Source: Neisseriaceae bacterium TC5R-5 (GTDB lineage: Bacteria > Pseudomonadota > Gammaproteobacteria > Burkholderiales > Chromobacteriaceae). Taken from it: 64,000 bases of DNA. The notes under the pieces are model-generated. The model did not search any database. It saw only the letters and a program-made list of their open reading frames with translations, and was not told the DNA's origin. The stretch is from NCBI GenBank assembly GCA_020830965.2, contig JACCFC020000003.1:80420-144419 (forward strand). The letters are read 5' to 3'. A program made the translations under genes and the position numbers. How positions within the stretch are numbered: the first letter of the stretch is position 1; the number at the start of each line of letters is the position of its first letter. Shown one piece after another: positions 1 through 8,787 of this stretch.

Positions 1-1
1 G

Positions 2-94
2 GTCGGGCCAACGCGCATGGCTTATCAGCAAGTGATTCCGATTGTCGATATTACGTCCCGCCTGGTATCGAGCGCCTTGTCTTTTCCCGAGTGA
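2..94 (+). CDS. hrcA: HrcA heat-shock repressor, C-terminal end (partial)
   Basis: The open frame entering from the left edge ends at TGA 92-94 and reads V-G-P-T-R-M-A-Y followed by I-P-I-V-D-I-T-S-R-L. This matches the typical C-terminal end of HrcA, the repressor that binds CIRCE operators upstream of groE/dnaK. Only about 30 residues are visible, so the call rests on that short conserved tail. The rest of the gene lies outside the window. Confidence 0.7.
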   Translation, partial: VGPTRMAYQQVIPIVDITSRLVSSALSFPE

Positions 95-146
95 ATGCCG
101 TATGGTGGCGGGGTTGCTCCCCGCCAACCCGAATAGATGCTGCCCC

Positions 147-1202
147 ATGAAAACCACGCTTACGCTGGCGAGCTTGTTCGCCATTTTTTCCTCCACCTTG
201 GCGCTGGCTGATGCTGCCTTTCTAGCTCGTCCGGATGTCCAACGTTATGTGGATGAACAAGTCGCCACCGGCAAATTCAAGCGCGCCGAGCTGGAAGCGG
301 TATTTGCCAATGTGCAGCTCAAGCCGAATATCATCAAAATTCTGGATAAGCCCTCTACTTCGCGACCTTGGTATCAATTTCGCAACAGCACGATCAGTGA
401 AAAGACGCTGACCAATGGCGTCGCCTTCTGGAAGAAACATCAGGCGATACTGCAACGTGCCGAGCAGAAATATGGCGTGCCCCCAGAAGTCATCGTTGCT
501 ATCCTGGGCATAGAATCGAATTACGGACGCACTACCGGCAGCTTTCGCCTGGCCGATTCTTTGAGCACCATCGCCTTTAACTATCCCCGGCGTGCCGATT
601 TTTTCCGTAAAGAACTCACCGAGTTTCTGCTCTTGGCCAAGGAAGAAGGCAAGGACCCGCTGACACTGACCGGCTCCTATGCCGGCGCTATCGGCTGGCC
701 ACAGTTCATGCCCTCCAGCTATCGTAAATGGGCGGTGGATTTTGATGGCGACGGCCATCGCGACATCTGGAACAATCCGGCCGATGTGATTGGCAGTGTG
801 GCTTACTATTTCCAACTGCACGGCTGGCGCGCTGGCGATGACGTGCTGATCCCCGCCCAAGTACAAGCCGGACCACAAATTGATAAGCTGATCGCTGACA
901 AATTTAATCTGCACTACAAAGTTGCCGAGCTTAAAAAAATGGGCATTAGCCCCTATGCTCCAGTGCGCGACAATGTCCCTGCCGTGCTGGTGCCACTAGA
1001 AACGGCACCGGGCGTCACCGATTATTGGCTGGGCCTGAATAACTTTTATGTTATCACCCGCTATAACCGCAGCACGCTGTACGCCAAGGCGGCACAGGAA
1101 ATCAGCGAGCAACTGCGCGAGCGTTATCTGGCGCAATGGGCGCTGAATTCCTCAAACAAAAACAACTCTGCGACTAAACCTGTCGCTTTGCGTCGTAATT
1201 GA
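147..1202 (+). CDS. mltB: Membrane-bound/periplasmic lytic murein transglycosylase B
   Basis: This is a 351-residue peptidoglycan lytic transglycosylase of the MltB (Slt35) family, which cleaves MurNAc-GlcNAc bonds to form 1,6-anhydromuramyl ends. I chose ATG 147 over an upstream in-frame ATG at 42 because it begins a clear signal peptide (MKTTLTLASLFAIF, cleavage near ADA at residues 21-23); no lipobox Cys is seen, so the product may be soluble periplasmic. The catalytic Glu is E123 in I-L-G-I-E-S-N-Y-G. An EF-hand-like Ca2+ loop, D-F-D-G-D-G-H-R-D, lies near residue 198. The gene ends 17 bases before dnaX and may be co-transcribed with it. Confidence 0.93.
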   Translation: MKTTLTLASLFAIFSSTLALADAAFLARPDVQRYVDEQVATGKFKRAELEAVFANVQLKPNIIKILDKPSTSRPWYQFRNSTISEKTLTNGVAFWKKHQAILQRAEQKYGVPPEVIVAILGIESNYGRTTGSFRLADSLSTIAFNYPRRADFFRKELTEFLLLAKEEGKDPLTLTGSYAGAIGWPQFMPSSYRKWAVDFDGDGHRDIWNNPADVIGSVAYYFQLHGWRAGDDVLIPAQVQAGPQIDKLIADKFNLHYKVAELKKMGISPYAPVRDNVPAVLVPLETAPGVTDYWLGLNNFYVITRYNRSTLYAKAAQEISEQLRERYLAQWALNSSNKNNSATKPVALRRN

Positions 1203-1219
1203 AATTAAAATCCGCCCCC

Positions 1220-3049
1220 ATGAACTATCAAGTCCTCGCCCGCAAGTGGCGCCCCAAGCGTTTTGCCGACCTCGTTGGTCAGGAGCATGTGGTGCGCGCA
1301 TTAAGCAATGCACTGCATGAACACAAACTGCATCACGCCTACTTGCTGACTGGCACCCGTGGGGTGGGCAAAACCACGATTGCCCGCATTCTCGCCAAAA
1401 GCCTGAACTGCGAAACCGGCACCACCGCCGAGCCCTGCGGCGAGTGTTCGGCCTGCACCCAGATTGATGCCGGGCGCTTTGTTGATTTGCTGGAAATTGA
1501 TGCCGCTTCCAATACAGGTATCGATAATATCCGCGAGGTTCTGGAAAACGCCCAGTACGCACCAACGGCAGGGCGCTTCAAGGTTTACATCATCGACGAA
1601 GTGCACATGCTCTCCAAAAGTGCGTTCAATGCCATGCTGAAAACGCTGGAAGAGCCGCCGGCACACGTCAAATTCATCCTCGCCACGACCGACCCGCAAA
1701 AAGTACCGGTCACCGTGCTTAGTCGCTGCCTGCAATTTGCGCTGCGTAATATGACCCCGCAACAGGTCGCCAGCCATCTGGCGCATGTTCTGAACGTAGA
1801 GAACATCACACACGAAACCGCCGCGCTCAGCCTGTTGGGGCGTGCGGCAGCTGGCTCCATGCGCGATGGCCTCTCCTTATTAGATCAGGCCATTGCCTAT
1901 GGCATGGGTGCCGTCAAGGAAAGTGATGTCCGCGCCATGCTGGGTGCGGTGGATAGTCATTATCTCTATGCGCTGCTGCAGGCACTGAGCGATGGCGACG
2001 GCCGACAATTGATGGCGGAGGCCGCCGAACTAACCGAGCGCGGCATCGGTTTCGACAGTGTGCTCAGTGAACTAGCGATGCTATTGCAACAAATAGCGCT
2101 GGCCCAAACGGTGCCGCAGGCGATTGCTGACGATGAGCCAGAGCGAGACACGCTATTTACCCTGGCCGCAAAGATTGCCCCAGAAGAAGTACAGCTGTAT
2201 TACCAGATTGCCATTCATGGCCGTAAAGACCTAGCCCTTGCCCCAGACGAGCAGGCCGGCTTCACCATGACCTTATTACGCATGCTGGCTTTTCATCCGG
2301 TCCATAGCGGGGAAGCTACCCGCCATGACAAGAGCAGTACCAGACCTGCCAGCCAGCCCACCCCACAGGCAAGCCACACCCAGCCCAAGCTCGCTTCGCC
2401 AGCAGCCAAGGCCTTACAGGCTGCGGGTTTACCTACCAAAACTATCCCTGCTCCGCTCACACCCACGGCGGAATTTGCCGACATCAGCACACCCATCGCT
2501 GAACCGGCTCCTATCGTAAGCAAACCAGTGCCTGCTATCGCTGCTGCCCCCACACCAGCAGCAGCAACGGAACCGGAAGAAGACGCAGACGAGGAACTGG
2601 AACAGGTAACCGTTTGGCCGGAACCGCTAGAGCAGGAAGAAGCCGCCAAGACCAGCTATGATTTTGATGGTGACTGGCCTGGCTTGCTAACGCTATTGGG
2701 TGCCAAGCTGGGTGCCGCACGTATGCTGGCACAGAACTCGGTGCTAAAAAGCTGGACGCAGCAGCGTCTGGAACTGGCAGTACCGGAAAGCTTCCGCCAT
2801 ATGAGTGGGCGCGATTATCAGGACAAATTGCGCCAGGCGCTGAGCGATCAGTTTGGTCGACCTATCGAATTAGCAGTGGTGATAGAGGAGTTAGGGCAGG
2901 AGACACCTGCCATGCAGGATGCACGCCAGCGCCAGCAGCAGGTACAACTGGCACGCGAGTGTCTGCAGAATGACCCGGTAGTACAGCAGATGTTGCGTGA
3001 GTTTGACGCCACTTTGCTGATGGAAACAATTCAACCCATAAAGGAGTAA
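1220..3049 (+). CDS. dnaX: DNA polymerase III subunits gamma/tau
   Basis: This is the clamp-loader ATPase subunit of DNA polymerase III, 609 residues from ATG 1220 (M-N-Y-Q-V-L-A-R-K-W-R-P). A TTG at 1199 overlaps the mltB stop and is a less likely start. Walker A is GTRGVGKT (45-52), four zinc-binding cysteines are at 64, 73, 76 and 79, Walker B is D-E-V-H (126-129) and the sensor S-R-C is at 168-170. Residues about 370-490 are a Pro/Ala/Thr-rich linker, followed by a tau-type C-terminal domain. I see no obvious A-run slippery site like that of E. coli dnaX, so a shorter gamma form is not supported. The stop abuts the ybaB start (TAAATG). Confidence 0.96.
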   Translation: MNYQVLARKWRPKRFADLVGQEHVVRALSNALHEHKLHHAYLLTGTRGVGKTTIARILAKSLNCETGTTAEPCGECSACTQIDAGRFVDLLEIDAASNTGIDNIREVLENAQYAPTAGRFKVYIIDEVHMLSKSAFNAMLKTLEEPPAHVKFILATTDPQKVPVTVLSRCLQFALRNMTPQQVASHLAHVLNVENITHETAALSLLGRAAAGSMRDGLSLLDQAIAYGMGAVKESDVRAMLGAVDSHYLYALLQALSDGDGRQLMAEAAELTERGIGFDSVLSELAMLLQQIALAQTVPQAIADDEPERDTLFTLAAKIAPEEVQLYYQIAIHGRKDLALAPDEQAGFTMTLLRMLAFHPVHSGEATRHDKSSTRPASQPTPQASHTQPKLASPAAKALQAAGLPTKTIPAPLTPTAEFADISTPIAEPAPIVSKPVPAIAAAPTPAAATEPEEDADEELEQVTVWPEPLEQEEAAKTSYDFDGDWPGLLTLLGAKLGAARMLAQNSVLKSWTQQRLELAVPESFRHMSGRDYQDKLRQALSDQFGRPIELAVVIEELGQETPAMQDARQRQQQVQLARECLQNDPVVQQMLREFDATLLMETIQPIKE

Positions 3050-3394
3050 ATGACGATGTTTGGAAAAGGCGGGATAGCTGGTTTGATGAAACAGGCACAG
3101 CAAATGCAGGAAAACATGAAAAAAGCGCAGGAAGAATTGGCCACTATCGAAGTGGAAGGCCAATCTGGCGCGGGCATGGTCAAGGTTGTGATGACTTGTT
3201 CTCACGATGTCAAACGTGTGACGCTGGACGACAGCCTGCTGGCCGACGCTAAAGATGATAAGGAAATGCTGGAAGACCTGATTGCTGCCGCGATGAACGA
3301 TGCTGCGCGCAAGGTGGAATCGACGACGCAGGAAAAGATGTCCGGCTTCTCTGCCGGGCTCAACCTGCCGGCGGGGATGAAGTTGCCATTCTGA
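3050..3394 (+). CDS. ybaB: YbaB/EbfC family nucleoid-associated protein
   Basis: This 114-residue protein belongs to the YbaB/EbfC family of small dimeric DNA-binding nucleoid-associated proteins. The start [20 protein letters not shown] is typical, with an internal alpha-helical Q/K/E-rich stretch and a glycine-rich tail. Its ribosome-binding site (AAGGAG) sits inside the 3' end of dnaX and its ATG follows the dnaX stop directly, so translation is probably coupled. dnaX-ybaB-recR is a widely conserved gene order. Confidence 0.95.
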   Translation: MTMFGKGGIAGLMKQAQQMQENMKKAQEELATIEVEGQSGAGMVKVVMTCSHDVKRVTLDDSLLADAKDDKEMLEDLIAAAMNDAARKVESTTQEKMSGFSAGLNLPAGMKLPF

Positions 3395-3401
3395 TTTAAT
3401 A

Positions 3402-3499
3402 GCCACGAAAACCACTAAAAAGCACGCAATGCGTCGTCTTATCCAGCAGTGTAGGCCGCTGACTATTTTGCTCGGCGCGTTTTTTGTGAATTTCGTGGC
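3402..3499. repeat. REP-like inverted repeat between ybaB and recR
   Basis: The left arm GCCACGAAAACCAC (3402-3415) pairs with GTGAATTTCGTGGC (3486-3499) across a loop of about 70 bases. The arm word CCACGAAA recurs near 15993-16010 as TTTCGTGGATTTCGTGG. The family of CCACGAAA-type intergenic palindromes occurs in many bacterial genomes (general knowledge). It may act as a REP element or as a weak transcription barrier in the dnaX-recR operon. Confidence 0.55.
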
Positions 3500-3520
3500 C
3501 AACCCCTCATATAAAGTGTG

Positions 3521-4120
3521 ATGAAAAATCCCCCCGCCCTCGAACAGCTGATTAACGCCCTCAAAGTCCTGCCCGGCGTTGGCCCTAAAACCGCACAGCG
3601 CATGGCTTTTCATTTATTGCAGCAAGACAAGAGCGGTGCGCAGAAGCTGGCACAAGCATTGGAGCGGGCCTTGCACAATCTGCGCCATTGTCAGCGCTGC
3701 AATACGTTTAGCGAGACCCCGCTTTGCCCGCTATGCAGCGATAGCAAGCGGCAACAGCAATTGCTGTGCGTGGTCGAGATGCCCGCCGACCTGTTTACTC
3801 TGGAACAGGCCAAATGTTTTGATGGTTTGTATTTTGTGCTGATGGGACGTATTTCACCGCTCGATAATATCGGCCCGCATGATATCAACCTCGATAAATT
3901 ACTGCTGCGCACGCAAGAAGAAGCGCTGCAAGAAGTCATCATCGCCACCAATTTCACCGCCGAAGGTGAAGTCACCGCGCATATGATCAGCGAGCTTCTC
4001 AAAGAACGCGGGCTGCAAGTCAGTCGTATTGCACGCGGCATGCCGGTAGGTGGTGAGTTGGAATACGTCGATTTGGGCACGCTGGCACAAGCGGTATATG
4101 AGCGGCGCGGTATCGGGTAG
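3521..4120 (+). CDS. recR: Recombination mediator RecR
   Basis: RecR works with RecF and RecO to load RecA on gapped DNA. The protein has 199 residues, normal for the family. It shows an N-terminal helix-hairpin-helix ([11 protein letters not shown], about 17-27), a C4 zinc finger (Cys 57, 60, 69, 72) and a Toprim domain beginning V-V-E-M-P-A-D-L. Most relatives read V-V-E-S-P-x-D here, so Met at that site is a small departure. ATG 3521 is preferred; a GTG directly before it (3518) is possible. The gene ends in TAG, so TAG is used as a normal stop in this genome. Confidence 0.96.
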   Translation: MKNPPALEQLINALKVLPGVGPKTAQRMAFHLLQQDKSGAQKLAQALERALHNLRHCQRCNTFSETPLCPLCSDSKRQQQLLCVVEMPADLFTLEQAKCFDGLYFVLMGRISPLDNIGPHDINLDKLLLRTQEEALQEVIIATNFTAEGEVTAHMISELLKERGLQVSRIARGMPVGGELEYVDLGTLAQAVYERRGIG

Positions 4121-4155
4121 AATCGCCTTTTCCCCAAACTGTGAGCCCTGCTACG

Positions 4156-4644
4156 ATGATCGAAATTGGCATTGTGATGGGTAGCAATAGCGATTGGGAG
4201 GTTATGCAACACGCCGCCCGTATGCTGAAGGACTTTGCTATCCCCTGCGAAACCCGTGTTGTTTCCGCCCACCGCACCCCCGATCTACTGTTCCACTATG
4301 CCGAAACCGCCGCTGAACGCGGCCTGAGTGCCATCATCGCCGGCGCTGGCGGCGCCGCTCACCTGCCAGGCATGCTGGCAGCCAAAACCAGCGTACCGGT
4401 ACTGGGCGTGCCCGTCCCCTCTAAATATCTGCGTGGCGAAGACTCCCTGCTCTCGATTGTGCAAATGCCCAAAGGTATTCCGGTAGCAACCTTTGCCATT
4501 GGTGAAGCCGGCGCTGCCAATGCCGCCTTATTTGCGATTGCCATGCTGGCCACACAAAGACCGGAGCTGGCGGCCAAACTGCATGCCTTCCGCCAACAAC
4601 AGGAGCAAACCGTGTTGAATATGACTTTGCCGGAGCTAAATTAA
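4156..4644 (+). CDS. purE: N5-carboxyaminoimidazole ribonucleotide mutase
   Basis: PurE converts N5-CAIR to CAIR in de novo purine synthesis. The class I PurE signatures are all present: M-G-S-N-S-D-W near the N-terminus, S-A-H-R-T-P-D, and [11 protein letters not shown]. From ATG 4156 the protein has 162 residues; a GTG at 4141 would add five. The stop shares one base with the start of purK (TAATG), indicating translational coupling, and PurK makes the substrate of PurE. Confidence 0.95.
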   Translation: MIEIGIVMGSNSDWEVMQHAARMLKDFAIPCETRVVSAHRTPDLLFHYAETAAERGLSAIIAGAGGAAHLPGMLAAKTSVPVLGVPVPSKYLRGEDSLLSIVQMPKGIPVATFAIGEAGAANAALFAIAMLATQRPELAAKLHAFRQQQEQTVLNMTLPELN

Positions 4645-5774
4645 TGGCCGCCATCCTTCCCCCCGCTATGCTGGGTATTCTCGGCGGCGGCCAGTTAGGC
4701 CGCATGTTTGCTACTGCCGCCAAGACCATGGGCTATGGCGTCACCGTGTTGGACCCCGATCCGGATGCGCCCGCCGCGGCTTTTGCCGATCACCATATTT
4801 GTGCCGCGTTTGACGACAGCAGCGCACTCAAACAACTGGCCAGCACTTGCGCAGCCATTACCACCGAATTTGAAAACGTTAACGCCGAGGCGATACGTGA
4901 GCTGGCTAAAACCACGCGAGTCTCCCCTTCTGCCGACTGCGTGGCAGTTGCGCAGGATCGCATTGCTGAAAAATCCTGGATACGCAAAGCCGGGCTGGCG
5001 ACGGCTCCGTATCTGGTGATTCAGTGTGAGGAGGACCTACATGCTGATCTGACACCCTACCTGCCTGGTATTCTGAAAACCGCCAGACTGGGCTATGACG
5101 GCAAGGGCCAGCGGCGCGTCAGCACAGCAGACGAGGTCAGCAGCGCCTACGCCGAGCTGGGTAGCGCGGCCTGTGTGCTGGAAAAAATGCTGGATTTACA
5201 ACTGGAAGTGTCAGCCATTGTTACGCGTACCAGCCCGGCCCAGATAGCTGTGTTCCCGCTGGCAGAAAACATTCACGTTAACGGCATTCTGGATGAGTCT
5301 ATTGTCCCGGCACGGGTTAGCCCCGAATTAGCTGCGCAGGCGCAGCAGATGGCCTGCCAACTGGCCGAAGCACTTGATTACGTCGGGGTGCTGGCGGTGG
5401 AGTTTTTCGTCTTGCAAGACGATAGCCTGATCGTCAACGAAATCGCACCCCGCCCGCACAACTCGGGCCACTATACGCTTAGCGCCTGTTTCACCGACCA
5501 GTTCCAGCAACAAGTACGCGCAATGTGTGGCCTGCTACCTGGCCGCACCGATCTACTCAGCCCGGTGGTCATGGTCAATCTGCTCGGAGATTGCTGGCAG
5601 GATAATGGGAAGGCCCCCCACTGGGATGTGCTGGCAGAAGCGCCGAACGCTCAGCTACACCTCTATGGCAAAAAGCAAGCGCGACCCGGCCGCAAGATGG
5701 GCCACATCAACATTATGGCAGCCAACGTCGACGATGCTCTGTTACAGGCCCGATCGTTAAAAGACACGCTGTAA
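4644..5774 (+). CDS. purK: N5-carboxyaminoimidazole ribonucleotide synthase
   Basis: PurK is an ATP-grasp enzyme that makes N5-CAIR from AIR, ATP and bicarbonate. The 376-residue protein opens with the PurK-type dinucleotide-like motif L-G-I-L-G-G-G-Q-L-G-R-M. It has the ATP-grasp core (L-K-T-A-R-L-G-Y-D-G-K-G-Q) and the metal/ATP region V-N-E-I-A-P-R-P-H-N-S-G-H-Y-T near residues 265-280. It overlaps purE by one base and is followed by a strong hairpin, consistent with the end of a purEK operon. Confidence 0.95.
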   Translation: MAAILPPAMLGILGGGQLGRMFATAAKTMGYGVTVLDPDPDAPAAAFADHHICAAFDDSSALKQLASTCAAITTEFENVNAEAIRELAKTTRVSPSADCVAVAQDRIAEKSWIRKAGLATAPYLVIQCEEDLHADLTPYLPGILKTARLGYDGKGQRRVSTADEVSSAYAELGSAACVLEKMLDLQLEVSAIVTRTSPAQIAVFPLAENIHVNGILDESIVPARVSPELAAQAQQMACQLAEALDYVGVLAVEFFVLQDDSLIVNEIAPRPHNSGHYTLSACFTDQFQQQVRAMCGLLPGRTDLLSPVVMVNLLGDCWQDNGKAPHWDVLAEAPNAQLHLYGKKQARPGRKMGHINIMAANVDDALLQARSLKDTL

Positions 5775-5778
5775 TTAA

Positions 5779-5806
5779 AGCATGCCTGGCAAATGCCAGG
5801 CATGCT
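5779..5806. terminator. Hairpin between convergent purK and elaA
   Basis: A near-perfect palindrome: AGCATGCCTGGCA, two A residues, then TGCCAGGCATGCT. It lies between the convergent ends of purK (5774) and the acetyltransferase gene (5810), so a bidirectional terminator is the natural reading. It lacks a long T run on either side. Confidence 0.6.
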
Positions 5807-5809
5807 GGC

Positions 5810-6301
5810 TTACTCTGCGGCTTCTTTGTCCACATTGGCCGGATGGATGCGGCGCATATCCACATGCTCAATCCCGCCATCGTCATACGGCGGTGAGACC
5901 ACTTTGAAACCGAAACCCTCATATAGACCCACTGTTGACAACTGAGCAGACAGCATGATGTCGCAATTGGCAAAATGGCGCTGGCACTCGGTGATGGCTT
6001 GTGCCACCAGTTCCTGCCCCAAGCCTTGTCCACGCGCCTCTGCTGCCACCACGATACGACCGATAGCAGCAGCTTCCGGATAGCGGTCACCGGGTGCTAG
6101 CAGCCGGGCATACGCCACCAGATCGTCAGTATCGTCATGCCCCATCAAATGCAGGCAATGAATATCCATCCCATCTAGGTCGCCATACAGCGACTGCTGT
6201 TCCTGCACAAACACCTTGTCACGCAGTTGCAGCACCTGATACAAGGTCAAGGGCGTAAAGTAGTCAAAGGCGTGGCAGTGCCACATTATCCAATTTGCCA
6301 T
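5810..6301 (-). CDS. ElaA-type GNAT acetyltransferase
   Basis: This 163-residue protein is a GCN5-related N-acetyltransferase of the ElaA type. The N-terminal pattern L-Y-Q-V-L-Q-L-R-D-K-V-F-V-Q-E-Q with D-L-D-G-M-D matches ElaA. The acetyl-CoA loop (G-R-I-V-V-A-A-E-A-R-G-Q-G-L-G) lies near residues 88-102, and L-Y-E-G-F-G-F is the usual C-terminal strand. The substrate is unknown for the family. The start is ATG 6301, preceded by AAAGGGA at 7 bases. It is divergent from parC. Confidence 0.85.
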   Translation of the reverse strand: MANWIMWHCHAFDYFTPLTLYQVLQLRDKVFVQEQQSLYGDLDGMDIHCLHLMGHDDTDDLVAYARLLAPGDRYPEAAAIGRIVVAAEARGQGLGQELVAQAITECQRHFANCDIMLSAQLSTVGLYEGFGFKVVSPPYDDGGIEHVDMRRIHPANVDKEAAE

Positions 6302-6419
6302 AGTAGAATCCCTTTAAATTTCGGATGAGTAGCCATATTAAGCTTACGCTAAGGGGCTACTGGTAACTATAAACCTTAAAATAACGCACTATAACTCAAG
6401 CGCTAGCCAAGCTGCCGAT

Positions 6420-8787
6420 ATGAACCATAACGATTTGTTTACTGATTTACCGCCGGAAACCGGCGACAGCGCTCCCCCCCCCCCTACCACCCACCCCTCC
6501 GCCAGAATCGACGGAAGGGGAATGGGTCCCGCTCGACCTCTATGCTGAGCGCGCCTATCTGGAATACGCCATGAGCGTGGTCAAAGGCCGTGCTTTGCCG
6601 GAAGTAGCCGATGGTCAAAAACCGGTACAGCGCCGCATTTTATATGCAATGCGCGATATGGGACTATCCCATGGTGCCAAACCGGTTAAATCCGCACGTG
6701 TGGTCGGGGAGATTCTCGGTAAATATCACCCGCACGGAGATAGCTCCGCTTATGAAGCGCTGGTACGCATGGCCCAGGATTTTACGCTGCGTTATCCGCT
6801 GATTGACGGCCAGGGCAATTTTGGCAGCCGCGATGGCGACGGCGCCGCCGCCATGCGCTACACCGAAGCACGTCTGACACCGATTGCTGATTTATTGCTG
6901 GCTGAAATCGATATGGGCACCGTCGACTTCATCGCCAATTACGACGGCGCGTTCGAAGAACCACGCCTGCTGCCGGCAAGGCTGCCGATGGTACTGCTCA
7001 ATGGTGCCTCCGGTATTGCCGTGGGCTTGGCCACCGAGATACCGCCGCATAATCTGAGCGAGGTCGCCCAGGCCTGTCTGGCACTGCTGCACAACGCCGA
7101 TTTATCCACAGCCGAACTGATGCAATACATCCCCGGCCCGGACTTCCCGGGCGGCGGCCAAATCATCACTCCCAGTGCCGACATTCTCAGCGCTTACGAG
7201 GGCGGGCGCGGCAGTGTGCGTGTACGTGCCAAGTGGGAAGTGGAAAAGCTGGCTCGCGGTCAGTGGCGGGTGATTGTTTCCGAGCTGCCGCCAGGCTCGA
7301 GCGCGCAAAAAGTGCTGGCCGAGATCGAAGAAGCCACCAACCCCAAGATCAAAGCTGGCAAAAAAGCGCTGACTCAGGATCAACAGAATCTGAAGAGCCT
7401 GATGCTGTCACTGCTTGACCGGGTTCGTGATGAATCCGATAGCGCCTGTCCGGTACGACTGGTTTTCGAGCCCAAATCCAGCCGCCAGGACCCGGATGAC
7501 TTCATCAATACCCTGCTGGTGCAAACCAGCCTAGAAGGCAATGTTTCGCTCAACTTGGTGATGATTGGTCTGGATGGCCGCCCCGGGCAGAAAGGGCTGA
7601 AACCGATTTTAAGCGAGTGGCTGGACTTCCGCCGCCACACCGTCACCCGTCGCCTGCAGCATCGCCTGGCACAAGTGGAAAAGCGCATCCACATCCTGGA
7701 AGGCCGCATGATCGCCTTCGTCCACATTGATGAAGTGATCCGGGTGATTCGTGAGGCCGACGAACCTAAACCCGAGCTGATGGCCGCCTTTGGCCTCAGC
7801 GAGTTGCAGGCCGAAGACATTCTGGAAATTCGGCTGCGTCAGTTGGCGCGGCTGGAAGGCTTCAAACTGGAAAAAGAACTGGCCGAGCTACGCGAGGAAG
7901 GTGACGGGCTGCGCTATATTCTGGGTAATCCAACGGCACTACGCGAGCTGCTGGAGCAGGAAATCCGCGCCGATGCGGCCAAATACGGCGACGCGCGACG
8001 CTCCGAAATCAAAACCGCTGAGCGCGCCGTCCTCAATCAAACCATTGCCGACGAAGCGATTACCATCATCCTGTCGCAAAAAGGCTGGATACGCGCCAGG
8101 GTCGGCCACAATACCGAGCTGGCCACCCTGAGCTTCAAGGACGGTGACAGCCTGCACACCGTGCTGGAAACCCGTACCGTGTGGCCGCTGATTGTGCTGG
8201 ACAGCAAAGGCCGCGCCTACACTCTGGACCCGGCCGATGTCCCCACTGGGCGCGGCGATGGCGTACCAGTCGCCTCACTGGTGGACTTGCAGGATCAGGC
8301 CAAGCCAGCCCAACTGATTGCCGGTAAGGACAGCGCCCGCTTCGTGATAGCCGGAAGCGGCGGTTACGGCTTTATTGCCAAACTGGCCGATATGAGCGGA
8401 CGGGTAAAAGCCGGTAAGGCATTTATCACCCTCAATCCACTAGAAACCGTACTCCCCCCTATCGCCTTGGACAGCAAGCATGGCGACCATAGCCAAGTCG
8501 TTGTCGCCGCCAGCAGCGGCCGCCTGCTCGCCTTCCCGCTGGCAGAGCTGAAAGAGCTGGCCAAAGGACGTGGCCTGATGCTGATGGCGCTGGAAGAAGG
8601 TGAAACGCTTAGCGCGCTGGGCGTGGTCAACGGCGATAAAGTGCTGCTGGCCACCGAGTCGGTACGTGGCAAACTGGCCGAAGAAAAACTGGCACTGGCC
8701 GAATTCCAGGGCAAACGTGGCCGCCGGGGCCGACCGCTGGCGAAAAGAACACTGATCCACCGCATCAGCGAGCTGCCTGGTATATGA
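6420..8787 (+). pseudogene. parC: DNA topoisomerase IV subunit A, frame broken at a C11 run (parC)
   Basis: ParC decatenates daughter chromosomes together with ParE. The intact frame from 6571 carries [12 protein letters not shown], the [10 protein letters not shown] quinolone region (Ser and Glu as in sensitive enzymes) and the catalytic Tyr in A-M-R-Y-T-E (Y147 of the restored protein). ATG 6571 cannot be the true start: the expected [13 protein letters not shown] lies in frame just upstream, with no ATG, GTG or TTG there. Reading from ATG 6420 runs into a run of 11 C (6474-6484) and then TGA at 6543-6545. Ten C residues would give one 788-residue ParC. A sequencing error, phase variation and +1 slippage on CCC-C are all possible. 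The stop overlaps pilS (ATGA). Confidence 0.85.
6474..6484 (+). repeat. Homopolymer of 11 C inside the parC 5' end
   Basis: Eleven consecutive C residues follow codon 18 of the reading frame that opens at ATG 6420. A change of one C (to 10) joins that frame to the conserved ParC frame. Homopolymers of this length are prone both to replication slippage and to base-calling error. Confidence 0.95.

Noticed and set aside
222-914. Long open frame antisense to mltB
   Set aside because: It lies wholly inside mltB on the other strand, lacks any domain and has no ribosome-binding site. It is a shadow of codon bias.
2325-2760. Possible programmed frameshift in dnaX giving a gamma form
   Set aside because: No A-AAA-AAG-type slippery site with a following hairpin was found. 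The A run near 2746 is too short and out of phase.
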